A stretch of DNA of 7,105 bases from Deltaproteobacteria bacterium (lineage in GTDB: Bacteria > Desulfobacterota > Desulfobacteria > Desulfobacterales > UBA11574), in contig JAFCZV010000089.1 of NCBI GenBank assembly GCA_019314155.1, positions 1 to 7,105 of the forward strand, read 5' to 3'. How positions within the stretch are numbered: position 1 is the first letter of the stretch; each line of letters begins with the position of its first letter. The position numbers and the translations under genes are program-made. The notes under the pieces were generated by a model, which did not search any database, was not told the DNA's origin, and was given only the letters and a program-made list of their open reading frames with translations. Positions 1 to 6,807 of this stretch are shown one piece after another.

Positions 1-2481
1 CACCTTGCTGTCCATGGTCACGCATTTGGTGATATCCCTGACCACCGATATGGTGGAAAATTGAAGGGTCTCAAGGGCCGAAACCTTGTGGGTTTCGCCG
101 TAACGCCCCGGAAGATGCCCGTCGACGTACATACTGTCTTTGCCTGAAAGGAGCGGTATCTCATACGCCATACAGATTTCACGCAAAGCTCGGCATGATC
201 TCACAAGCTGGGCCGCCTTAAATTTGCCGTCCGGATTTTCCCGGGGATCAAATTGAATATTGGGCCAGCAGAAATTATCGACCCCGCCGATATGTTCCAG
301 GTCCGCACCCACGGCAACCAGCCTGCGAACCGCTTCATCAACGGTACAGCAAGTCATGTGATAGGCGTCTATGGCCGAATAGGCCGGCAGCAACGCCTGT
401 GCAAAAGCAAGTCCCTTTTGAGCGTCAAGAACCGGTCTGATAACCGCTGCATCACTGTTGACATCACGTTCCAAGCCCACCAGAGGCTTAATGACGCTGG
501 TGCCCTGAACTTCATGGTCATACTGCCTCGTGATCCATTCCTTGGAACAGATATTGGGACGTGAAAGCATGTCCCGGAGTAAAATCTCGTAATCATCGGG
601 CTCCTTCAGAACCGGTTCAAACAGTCCGCGTCTTTCCGGTGTCAGCCATTGGGCATCAAACGTCCATTGGGGAAAACCCGACGTCAATAAATCCATGTCG
701 ACATAGGCACAGGTCCGGCCGTCATAGGTGATATGAAGTTTGCCGGAATCCGTGTATTGTCCGATAACCGTGCTCTCCACCGCATGCATTTCCGACAATT
801 CCAGAAATCGCTCAAGATCTTCAGGCCTCACCGCTAGGGTCATCCTTTCCTGGGATTCGGAGACCCAGATCTCCCACTGGTCCAGCCCCTCATATTTCAA
901 GGGAACCTTTTCAAGCTGGATTTCGCATCCGTTGCTGAAGCGGGCCGATTCACCCACTGAAGATGAAAGCCCCCCTCCGCCGTTGTCTGTAATAAACTGG
1001 ATCAATCCCTCGTCCCGGGCCTCTAAAAGAAAATCATGCATTTTTTTCTGGGTGTAAGGATCTCCGATCTGAACATGACCTGCCGGTGTATGCTCGGAAA
1101 AAGTCTCCGAAGAAGCGGTAACGCCATGAATACCATCCTTGCCGACACGACCGCCACACATGATAACCAGGTCTTTGGATGCGGTTCTCTTTTTTTCCGC
1201 CGGGCGTCCTTTGACAAGAGCCGGCATAATCCCCACCGCAGTCACAAAAACCAGGCATTTCCCCAGGTATCCCGGGTCAAAAAGAACCTGGCCGAATGTG
1301 GTCGGAATTCCGCTCTTGTTACCGCCGTCACGCACGCCTTCGATGACGCCATCCAAAAGCCGTCTCGGATGGAGATGCGGTTTAAGGCTCCCGCTGTAAT
1401 CTCTGGGTCCGACACAAAAACCGTAACCGCCCATTACCAGCTTCGATCCCAGGCCCGTCCCCAAAGGATCACGGTAAACCCCCACGATACCGGTGATGGC
1501 CCCGCCGTAGGCTTCCATGTTGGATGGAGAATTATGGGTTTCTCCGGTAATAACGTAGTAATGTTCGTCGTCAAAACGCCCGACACCGGCATTATCCCAC
1601 AACACCGACACCACCCAGGATTTTCTTTCTTTCAACGTCAGGGTCGGCGTCTCGATACATGTTTCAAAAAGATTGTCTACAATATCCGTTTCACCGGTGA
1701 CAAGATCCTTGTAGCGAAACAATCCTCGAAACGTATTGTGGTTGCAGTGATCGCTTCTGGCCTGGGAAATAAATTCAAGTTCGATATCTGTTGGATCCGA
1801 CAGCCCCTTTGATGCTCTTTCGGCTTGGGTTTTTTCATTCAAGAAATAGGATCTAATAAAGGGGATGTCAGCGGGGTTCAATGCCAGACCCCTCTGATCG
1901 CTGATTTTTTTCAGGGTAGCGTCACTATGGACAGGAATGGTGGTAACCGTCGGTGTATGGTCGAGAATTACTTTAGGAATGATAATACCGATCCCATCTG
2001 CAGGGTCCCATTCATCGGCCGGAAAAATTTTCCATTGCTGGACAATGTCATTGGCCAGAAGTTCGCCCGCAACCATATTTACCACTTCAAAGGTCAGACC
2101 TGAACCTTTCAGACAATACCGTTTTGAAGTATAGATGGCTTCATCGGGACCGAATTTTATCCCCAGAATATCTTCCACCGCCTCAACGGCGGTACTCCCC
2201 GGATTATCTCTAACCCCCGGACGAAAGCCCACCCAGATAGTCCAGTCAAAATCGATCTGAAGCGGATCATAAGCGGAGATCTGTGTCACAGGGTTTGTAA
2301 AAGTTTCAGTTTGAACGGTTTTCAGCTGTTCAACTGAAAGGTCCGCATCAATGGTGATTACATGAATGCTGCGAACATGGGTAAGCTTGATCCCAAAATA
2401 GTTTTTCGCCTTCTGGCGAATCCCATGGCCTTCGGCATCAAAAAGATCCGGTTTCAGTGCAATTTCGAGTCGGTATGGCAT
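1..2481 (-). CDS. purL: Phosphoribosylformylglycinamidine synthase, PurS-PurL fusion type, 3' end outside the window
   Basis: Catalyses ATP-dependent conversion of FGAR to FGAM in cytosolic de novo purine synthesis, using ammonia from a glutaminase (PurQ) not seen here. I translated 827 residues without a stop or frameshift; the frame runs off position 1. Residues 1-75 look like a PurS domain and about 83-163 like a second one (VGFRPGVRDN, then a 'LLAND' segment), so a tandem PurS pair precedes the PurL part. PurL motifs follow in order: SDHCNH at 243-248 (like SEHCRH of E. coli PurL), GETHNSPS 313-320, DGVIEGVRDGG 377-387, glycine loop CGGRVGKDGIHG 442-453, ITDNGGGGLSSS 497-508, EIWVSESQERM 537-547 and LLSGKDSM about 777-784. 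About 150-200 residues are probably missing. The ATG overlaps the rseP TGA as TGATG, and no clear Shine-Dalgarno is present, so translation is probably coupled to rseP. The family call is firm; the two-PurS reading is by eye. Confidence 0.93.
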   Translation of the reverse strand, partial: MPYRLEIALKPDLFDAEGHGIRQKAKNYFGIKLTHVRSIHVITIDADLSVEQLKTVQTETFTNPVTQISAYDPLQIDFDWTIWVGFRPGVRDNPGSTAVEAVEDILGIKFGPDEAIYTSKRYCLKGSGLTFEVVNMVAGELLANDIVQQWKIFPADEWDPADGIGIIIPKVILDHTPTVTTIPVHSDATLKKISDQRGLALNPADIPFIRSYFLNEKTQAERASKGLSDPTDIELEFISQARSDHCNHNTFRGLFRYKDLVTGETDIVDNLFETCIETPTLTLKERKSWVVSVLWDNAGVGRFDDEHYYVITGETHNSPSNMEAYGGAITGIVGVYRDPLGTGLGSKLVMGGYGFCVGPRDYSGSLKPHLHPRRLLDGVIEGVRDGGNKSGIPTTFGQVLFDPGYLGKCLVFVTAVGIMPALVKGRPAEKKRTASKDLVIMCGGRVGKDGIHGVTASSETFSEHTPAGHVQIGDPYTQKKMHDFLLEARDEGLIQFITDNGGGGLSSSVGESARFSNGCEIQLEKVPLKYEGLDQWEIWVSESQERMTLAVRPEDLERFLELSEMHAVESTVIGQYTDSGKLHITYDGRTCAYVDMDLLTSGFPQWTFDAQWLTPERRGLFEPVLKEPDDYEILLRDMLSRPNICSKEWITRQYDHEVQGTSVIKPLVGLERDVNSDAAVIRPVLDAQKGLAFAQALLPAYSAIDAYHMTCCTVDEAVRRLVAVGADLEHIGGVDNFCWPNIQFDPRENPDGKFKAAQLVRSCRALREICMAYEIPLLSGKDSMYVDGHLPGRYGETHKVSALETLQFSTISVVRDITKCVTMDSKV

Positions 2482-3548
2482 CAACTTAAGAACACCCGTG
2501 CAATATCATTATAAAACACATATATCATCAGCAGAATCAGCACAAATATCCCGGCTTGCTGGGCGATTTCACGTATCTTTATGCTCACCGGACGTCCGGT
2601 GACCGCCTCGACAAAAAAGAACAGCAGGTGTCCGCCGTCCAAAACCGGTATGGGAAGGAAATTTAAAATAGCAAGATTTATGCTGATAAGGGCAATGAAA
2701 AAGATCAAATTGACCGCCCCTGCCCTGGCCTCCTGACCTGCCATCTGTGCGATCATTATTGGACCGCCCAATGTTTTTGGCGAAACAGCACCCTGGAAAA
2801 GTTTTACGACACCCTTTATGGTCAAGGCTGTTATTTGATAGGTTTGTATGAAGCTCTGTGAAAGGGCCTGAAAAACGTTCAAATCCTTGGTAAAGAAATC
2901 ACCGGAAGCGGTAATTCCGATGACGTAGCGCTCGATATCCTCATTGAATATATTTTTAAATATTTTAGGTTCCGGCGTAACGTCCGCGACATGCATGGAA
3001 TTACCGCGAAGCACGGATATGGTCAGGGGCTCTCCTTTGCTCGTGGTAATCATCTTCGCCATGTCTTCCCAGCTTGAAATCTTCACGCCGTCGATGGATA
3101 CCACCAGATCACCCTTTTCCAGCCCCGTCCTGTAAGCGGGGGTACCTTCATTGACCTCTCCGATGGAGGGTTTTAATATTAACATGCCTGATATTTGAAA
3201 AATACCAAAGAATATGATCAGCGCCAGAAGGATATTAAAAAAGGGCCCGGCGGCAACAATTAAAATCCGTTTGAAGACATGTTTGTGCGTAAAAGAGAGT
3301 GGAATATCTGCGGGATCCAAGTCGGCATCCGGTTGCTCACCCACCATTTTGACATATCCGCCAAGAGGTATGGCGGAAATCCGATAATCGGTAATGCCGA
3401 TCTTTTTACTGATCATTTTTGGACCAAAGCCGAGTGAAAATGTCTCCACCCCGACACCCAGCAGCCTTGCCACAAGGAAATGCCCCAGTTCATGAAAAAA
3501 TATCAGTACGCCCAGTACGATGACCAATGCAAATATATTAACACTCAT
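2481..3548 (-). CDS. rseP: RIP metalloprotease, site-2 protease family (RseP)
   Basis: Inner-membrane zinc protease that cuts substrates within the membrane. In E. coli it degrades the anti-sigma factor RseA and remnant signal peptides; the target here is unknown. The protein has 355 residues. The first membrane segment carries the zinc-binding HELGH at residues 19-23. A conserved segment SFTHKHVFKRILIVAAGPFFN lies at 85-105 and leads into a second hydrophobic stretch. One PDZ domain spans roughly 125-195 (GLEKGDLVVSIDG). The second zinc motif, NFLPIPVLDGG, is at 296-306, with D304 the expected ligand, followed by a last hydrophobic segment near 333-347. A single PDZ domain explains why it is shorter than the 450-residue, two-PDZ E. 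coli protein. Only a weak GAGAAA ribosome site sits 7 nt before the ATG. The stop overlaps the next gene by one base. The 171-nt gap upstream may hold its own promoter. Confidence 0.96.
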   Translation of the reverse strand: MSVNIFALVIVLGVLIFFHELGHFLVARLLGVGVETFSLGFGPKMISKKIGITDYRISAIPLGGYVKMVGEQPDADLDPADIPLSFTHKHVFKRILIVAAGPFFNILLALIIFFGIFQISGMLILKPSIGEVNEGTPAYRTGLEKGDLVVSIDGVKISSWEDMAKMITTSKGEPLTISVLRGNSMHVADVTPEPKIFKNIFNEDIERYVIGITASGDFFTKDLNVFQALSQSFIQTYQITALTIKGVVKLFQGAVSPKTLGGPIMIAQMAGQEARAGAVNLIFFIALISINLAILNFLPIPVLDGGHLLFFFVEAVTGRPVSIKIREIAQQAGIFVLILLMIYVFYNDIARVFLS

Positions 3549-3570
3549 TATGTTTCTCAGAATTCCTAAC

Positions 3571-3583
3571 CCGGTTAAACCGG
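3571..3583. repeat. Short CCGG palindrome upstream of rseP
   Basis: The sequence CCGGTTAAACCGG is an inverted repeat of six bases around one central base (five with a three-base loop). It lies 23 nt before the rseP start codon. In the minus direction its T-rich run comes before the stem, not after it, so it is not an intrinsic terminator for these genes. It could be a protein-binding site or a leader hairpin; the sequence does not decide. A related CCGG-N4-CCGG element occurs at the end of cdsA. Confidence 0.4.
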
Positions 3584-3642
3584 AAAAAAAATTTTTCTTC
3601 TATTAATCACGAAATACGAATGATTCTTTAAATTCTTTGAAT

Positions 3643-3672
3643 AAGATATCACAAACACACCAACATAGTAAA
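3643..3672 (-). promoter_or_regulatory. Weak sigma-70-like promoter candidate for rseP-purL
   Basis: On the minus strand TTTACT (3672-3667) and TATCTT (3648-3643) are separated by 18 nt. Each matches four of six consensus bases. Position, about 95 nt before the rseP ATG, is suitable, but the region is AT-rich and such matches arise by chance. The call rests on motif matching only. Confidence 0.2.
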
Positions 3673-3719
3673 GAACCGGGCCAGGATTAAGCCTATAGTT
3701 CCCTTCCATTAGGACACCG

Positions 3720-4880
3720 TTATTCCAAATTCCGTATTAGCCCTTGGGCCTGTTCTCTGGCCCACCGGTCTGCTCGAAGAATATCATGAAGCGTTGGATC
3801 TGTAATTACAGTATGCTGCTCCATGGTTCCCCGGATAACCTCGGGTATTTTCAAAAAGGAGATGCGTTTTCTTAAAAAGGCCTCTACAGCCACTTCATTT
3901 GCGGCATTTAACACCGCCGGGAGGGTTCCGTCTGTTTCACAGGCCTGATATGCCAAAGCAAGACAAGGGAATTTTTCCAAATCAGGTTCTTCAAAAGTAA
4001 ATGCGCCGATACTCACAAAATCCGGTAACGGCTGCTCAAGCGCAAGACGTTCCGGATAAGACAGGGCATATGCAATGGCGCCCTTCATATCGGGAATGCC
4101 AAGCTGTGCCATTACCGTTCCATCTTTAAAGGCAACCATGGAGTGGATCACGCTTTGGGGGTGAATCACCACATCAATCATTTTCTGTGAAATACCGAAA
4201 AGACATTTTGCCTCTATAATCTCAAGCCCCTTGTTCATCAGCGTTGCCGAGTCGACACTAATTTTTTTGCCCATACGCCAGGTGGGGTGATTCAGGGCGG
4301 CTTCCGGTTTAATGGACCCAAACTCATTTCTCGGCAGATTTAAAAACGGGCCGCCGGAGGCTGTAATAATTATCTTATCCAGATCTTCACGTCGATTCCC
4401 CGAAATGCATTGGAAAATCGCGCTGTGCTCGCTGTCGATGGGAAGTATCTTTGACCCATTTATTGACGCCTTTTTTACAACAATCTCACCGGCCATAACA
4501 AGGGTTTCCTTGTTCGCCAGGGCGATGTTTTTCCCCGCCTCGATGGCTGCCAGAGTCGGCATCAGACCGGACGCCCCCACAAATGAAACCACAACCATAT
4601 CAACGGATTGATAGGCTGCAGCAGCTTTGTAGCCGTCTTCTCCGTATAATATTTCAACGCCGGTTCCCGAGGGGAGCATGTTTTGCAGATCAATCGCGCT
4701 GGACTCATCATAAACAACGGCGATTTCAGGATGGAATCTTTCGATCTGCCCGGACAGTAAAGAAATGTTACGTTTGGCTGCAAGTGCCTTCACTGCAAAC
4801 CGTTCTGGAAACATCTCTACGATCTTAAGGACATTACAGCCGATGGATCCTGTCGACCCCAATATGGAAAGATTTTTCAT
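3720..4880 (-). CDS. dxr: 1-deoxy-D-xylulose 5-phosphate reductoisomerase
   Basis: Cytosolic enzyme of the MEP pathway: it rearranges and reduces DXP to 2-C-methyl-D-erythritol 4-phosphate with NADPH and a divalent metal, the committed step toward isopentenyl diphosphate. It feeds the precursor pool used by UppS of this cluster. With the ATG at 4880 the protein has 386 residues, close to the 398 of E. coli. The NADPH loop GSTGSIG is at 8-14, LANKETLV at 121-128, the metal site PIDSEHSAIFQ at 147-157 (D149, E151), ASGGPF at 174-179, DSATLMNKGLE at 210-220 with the third metal ligand E220, and HPQSVIHSMV at 240-249. An in-frame TTG at 4925 would add 15 residues, but families of this type begin right at the MKNLSILGSTG-like strand, so the ATG is preferred despite a weak ribosome site (TGAG, 4 nt away). 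A 73-nt gap separates it from cdsA. Confidence 0.96.
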   Translation of the reverse strand: MKNLSILGSTGSIGCNVLKIVEMFPERFAVKALAAKRNISLLSGQIERFHPEIAVVYDESSAIDLQNMLPSGTGVEILYGEDGYKAAAAYQSVDMVVVSFVGASGLMPTLAAIEAGKNIALANKETLVMAGEIVVKKASINGSKILPIDSEHSAIFQCISGNRREDLDKIIITASGGPFLNLPRNEFGSIKPEAALNHPTWRMGKKISVDSATLMNKGLEIIEAKCLFGISQKMIDVVIHPQSVIHSMVAFKDGTVMAQLGIPDMKGAIAYALSYPERLALEQPLPDFVSIGAFTFEEPDLEKFPCLALAYQACETDGTLPAVLNAANEVAVEAFLRKRISFLKIPEVIRGTMEQHTVITDPTLHDILRADRWAREQAQGLIRNLE

Positions 4881-4939
4881 AGCACTCAAACATCGTAGGT
4901 AAAGGGCTCTTGTCTTAAAAAACAAGCTAAAGACAGGCT

Positions 4940-4963
4940 AAAAAAACCGCCGGTTACCCGGTT
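4940..4963 (-). terminator. Weak terminator or attenuator-like hairpin at the end of cdsA
   Basis: On the minus strand AACCG (4963-4959) can pair with CGGTT (4949-4945), and the second arm runs into a stretch of seven Ts (4946-4940). An alternative fold pairs CCGG with CCGG around a GTAA tetraloop. The cdsA stop codon TAA (4956-4954) lies inside the element. The stem is short, so full termination is doubtful. Partial termination or mRNA 3'-end protection between cdsA and dxr is an inference. Confidence 0.35.
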
Positions 4964-5790
4964 AATACATATTCCTTAAAAAAATACGCCACGGGTGCAG
5001 CAAACAACAAGGCATCAATCCGATCGAGAATGCCGCCGTGACCCGGAAATAATGTCCCGGAATCCTTTATATGTGACGCCCGCTTTAATTCAGATTCGAA
5101 CAGATCTCCCACCTGCCCGGCAACACCTATGGAAAAGAAAAACAGGATACTTAAACCCCATGATAACGACGGCATAAAAAAATATTTGAACAAAGCGCCC
5201 ACAACCAGATTTGCAGCAAGGCCGCCCACAGAGCCCTCGATGGTCTTGTTAGGACTTACGGCCGGACAAAGCTTGTGCCGCCCAAAATAAGTGCCGGCAT
5301 AATATGCAGCGGTATCACCGATAAAGACGAGTATTAACAGAAAAAATATCCAGGAAACACCATCATTCCCATTTCTAATTAAAACAAGATATGAAAGAAA
5401 AAACGGGATATAGATAACACCAAGAACCTGTTTGAAAACAATTTCCAAAACAGATGAATCAAATTTGAACTTTGAAAAAGAGACCAGGGCGCAAACGATG
5501 AAATTAAAACTAATAATGCATAGAACCATTTTGAACGAATGAAAATATGCAGCCCAGATAACGGCCGAACCTGTGAAAAAAGATAGACTCTGAAAGCTCA
5601 AAATGGAAATGCTTTGAGCGTTCAACTTTTCGCTTTCAGCCGTATTCAGACCAATCCGAAAATATTCCCAAAGTGCTATAATGACCGCGGCATTGATAAC
5701 AACGGCAAGCAGAAATGTACCCCCGATGCTTATTAATAAAATTAGAAACGGGATGAGCACAATAGCTGTAATCCATCGTTTTAAATGCAT
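4954..5790 (-). CDS. cdsA: Phosphatidate cytidylyltransferase (CDP-diglyceride synthase)
   Basis: Integral inner-membrane enzyme that joins CTP and phosphatidic acid to give CDP-diacylglycerol, the precursor of the bacterial phospholipids. The protein has 278 residues, the normal size, and is almost entirely hydrophobic, with about seven or eight membrane segments. GDTAAYY starts at residue 158 and SPNKTIEGSVGG at 179-190. The C-terminal family signature is complete: SELKR (233-237), KDSGTLFPGHGG (242-253) and DRID (256-259), containing the acidic and basic residues expected for metal and nucleotide binding. The ATG at 5790 is supported by GAGG four bases upstream. A 267-nt spacer with an inverted repeat and a promoter candidate lies between it and uppS, so it may start a transcript of its own. 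Its stop codon sits within a small hairpin. Confidence 0.95.
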   Translation of the reverse strand: MHLKRWITAIVLIPFLILLISIGGTFLLAVVINAAVIIALWEYFRIGLNTAESEKLNAQSISILSFQSLSFFTGSAVIWAAYFHSFKMVLCIISFNFIVCALVSFSKFKFDSSVLEIVFKQVLGVIYIPFFLSYLVLIRNGNDGVSWIFFLLILVFIGDTAAYYAGTYFGRHKLCPAVSPNKTIEGSVGGLAANLVVGALFKYFFMPSLSWGLSILFFFSIGVAGQVGDLFESELKRASHIKDSGTLFPGHGGILDRIDALLFAAPVAYFFKEYVLTG

Positions 5791-5794
5791 AATG

Positions 5795-5803
5795 CCTCGT
5801 CCT
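5795..5803 (-). promoter_or_regulatory. Ribosome binding site of cdsA
   Basis: AGGACGAGG on the minus strand places GAGG four bases before the ATG at 5790. This supports that start over internal ones. It is the clearest ribosome site next to an ATG in the window. Confidence 0.6.
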
Positions 5804-5841
5804 GGAAATACTTCAACTTTCTGTTTTTAATTTGGTTTATG

Positions 5842-5862
5842 GAGACATAATCTTTTTGTCTC
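5842..5862 (-). other. Perfect 6-bp hairpin in the cdsA leader
   Basis: GAGACA (5862-5857 read on minus) and TGTCTC (5847-5842) form a perfect 6-bp stem around a 9-nt A-rich loop. It lies just past the left arm of the octamer repeat and about 50 nt before the cdsA start. No T run follows, so it is not an intrinsic terminator. A leader structure or an operator is possible; function is unknown. Confidence 0.4.
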
Positions 5863-5912
5863 GCAGATGGAATACTGGAATGGCGGGATGGCGGTTGTTA
5901 GAAGAATTTCAA

Positions 5913-5942
5913 TTTATAAAATATTTTTTACTTCCTTATCAA
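5913..5942 (-). promoter_or_regulatory. Sigma-70-like promoter candidate for cdsA
   Basis: On the minus strand TTGATA (5942-5937) and TATAAA (5918-5913) each match five of six consensus bases and are 18 nt apart. The pair lies in the loop of the octamer inverted repeat, about 120 nt before the cdsA ATG. Transcription from here would carry only the left repeat arm and the 6-bp hairpin in its leader. The local AT richness raises the chance of a fortuitous match. Confidence 0.4.
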
Positions 5943-5956
5943 AATGGATTTTATCA

Positions 5957-5996
5957 ACAACCCATTATTCCATCATTCCAGTATTCCAGTATTCCA
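5957..5996 (-). repeat. Tandem octamer array, five units
   Basis: Read on minus from 5996 the array is TGGAATAC, TGGAATAC, TGGAATGA, TGGAATAA and a decayed TGGGTTGT, in exact 8-nt phase. It forms the right arm of the inverted repeat plus one extra unit. Variation is concentrated at positions 7 and 8 of each unit, while TGGAAT is constant in the first four. This is too short and has no spacers, so it is not CRISPR. Confidence 0.75.
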
Positions 5997-6057
5997 ACAT
6001 TTTAATTATGAACGAAGCGAATTAAATTCTGTACAGGAGATTGAAAAATGCTGGCGA

Positions 6058-6807
6058 TCAGGACCCGGTTCTGCCGAATCTTCGCTCACGGCACTGATAG
6101 TCTCTCAGAATTTGCACAAATTCATCCTTTCCAAAATCGGGCCACAAGGTATCTGTTATATAAATTTCCGTATACGCGATCTGCCACAGTAGAAAATTAC
6201 TGATGCGCATTTCGCCGCTGGTTCTGATCAGAAGATCTGGATCAGGCATATCACCGGTATAAAGATGCTCGGATATAAGTTCAGAGGTTATTAAATCTGG
6301 ATCAATATGACCGTCTCTGACTTTTTTTGCAATCTGTTTGACCATCCTTATAATCTCAGACCGTCCACCGTAACTCAGTGCGAGATTAAGGCACAGACCG
6401 TCATTATTTTTTGTTAAATCCATGGTCTTATGCAGTGTTTTCCGGATATATTCCGGCAATCGTTCGGTCTGTCCTATGGCATTCAGTCGAATATTGTTGT
6501 CCAGCATCTCTGTTTTTTCGGATTCGAGGAATTTTTTTAGGAGGGACATGAGAGCGGTGACTTCGGATTTGGGTCGTTGCCAGTTTTCGGTGGAGAAAGC
6601 ATACAGCGTCAAAATGGGAATTCCGATTTTACGGCAGGTCCGAACAATAGTTCGAACGGTTTCGGAACCTTTTTCATGACCTTTGATCCGATTTAATAGA
6701 CGCTTTTTGGCCCATCGACCGTTACCATCCATAATGATGGCCACATGGGAGGGTAGTTTTTCAGGATTAAGATCTGTGCTAATAACAGAAGGTGTATTAG
6801 AATTCAA
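6058..6807 (-). CDS. uppS: Isoprenyl transferase (undecaprenyl diphosphate synthase)
   Basis: Cis-prenyltransferase that extends farnesyl diphosphate with isopentenyl units to the C55 lipid carrier for peptidoglycan and other envelope polymers. From the TTG at 6807 it has 249 residues, against 253 in E. coli. HVAIIMDGNGRWAKK (21-35) carries the catalytic Asp27; H43 follows; LTLYAFSTENWQRP is at 67-80; LALSYGGRSEI at 142-152; RTSGEMRISNFLLWQIAYTE at 195-214 gives R195, E199, R201 and E214 for diphosphate and metal binding. The frame is open further up to ATGs at 6861, 6855, 6840 and 6837, but these lie well inside frr without a ribosome site, whereas AAGGAG stands four bases before the TTG. 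The gene overlaps frr by 11 nt. A 267-nt spacer separates its stop from cdsA, and I see no clear terminator just after it. Confidence 0.95.
   Translation of the reverse strand: MNSNTPSVISTDLNPEKLPSHVAIIMDGNGRWAKKRLLNRIKGHEKGSETVRTIVRTCRKIGIPILTLYAFSTENWQRPKSEVTALMSLLKKFLESEKTEMLDNNIRLNAIGQTERLPEYIRKTLHKTMDLTKNNDGLCLNLALSYGGRSEIIRMVKQIAKKVRDGHIDPDLITSELISEHLYTGDMPDPDLLIRTSGEMRISNFLLWQIAYTEIYITDTLWPDFGKDEFVQILRDYQCRERRFGRTGS

Larger units (their letters stand above)
3549..3719. other. AT-rich spacer between dxr and rseP
   Basis: This 171-nt stretch has no credible ORF on either strand. It contains the CCGG palindrome at 3571-3583 next to an A8-T5 run, a near-direct repeat of ATTCTTTAA and ATTCTTTGA around 3623-3640, and a weak promoter-like pair at 3643-3672. 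I see no convincing intrinsic terminator for dxr, since no GC-rich stem is followed by a T run in the minus direction. The length is unusual for this cluster and suggests that rseP-purL may have some independent expression. Confidence 0.5.
5868..5996. repeat. Imperfect inverted repeat built of 8-nt TGGAATNN units
   Basis: The left arm, 5868-5899 on plus, consists of the octamers TGGAATAC, TGGAATGG, CGGGATGG and CGGTTGTT. The right arm, read on minus from 5988 to 5956, has TGGAATAC, TGGAATGA, TGGAATAA and TGGGTTGT. By eye about 26 of 33 aligned positions agree, with the first 15 identical. The 56-nt loop between the arms is AT-rich and holds a promoter candidate. A transcript from uppS would fold into a long stem here. 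The outer 8-nt periodicity suggests a repeat family rather than a gene remnant; its mobility and function are unknown. Confidence 0.75.

Noticed and set aside
253..1057. Further plus-strand frames at 253-564 and 740-1057
   Set aside because: Antisense shadows of the conserved PurL reading frame, with low-complexity translations.
1036..1812. Plus-strand open frame of 258 codons
   Set aside because: It lies wholly opposite the PurL coding region, whose conserved motifs are continuous on minus, and its translation shows no recognisable domain.
2482..2560. Purine riboswitch or PurR-type operator before the purL-type gene
   Set aside because: The upstream bases are the coding end of rseP, the genes overlap, and I saw no aptamer-like structure or palindrome.
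3667..3683. Sigma-54 promoter upstream of rseP
   Set aside because: TGGCCCG on the minus strand resembles the -24 box, but the -12 position reads TTTAC where TTGC is needed, so the essential GC is missing.
4881..4925. Fifteen-residue N-terminal extension of dxr from TTG 4925
   Set aside because: The ATG at 4880 places the NADPH-binding strand at the very N-terminus, as is normal in the family; no good ribosome site was seen before the TTG.
5957..5996. CRISPR-like array
   Set aside because: The units are 8 nt long, directly adjacent and without spacers, and no cas gene is present.
5944..6192. Plus-strand 82-codon frame between cdsA and uppS
   Set aside because: Its first part is a translation of the octamer array and the rest is antisense to the end of uppS; no start site supports it.
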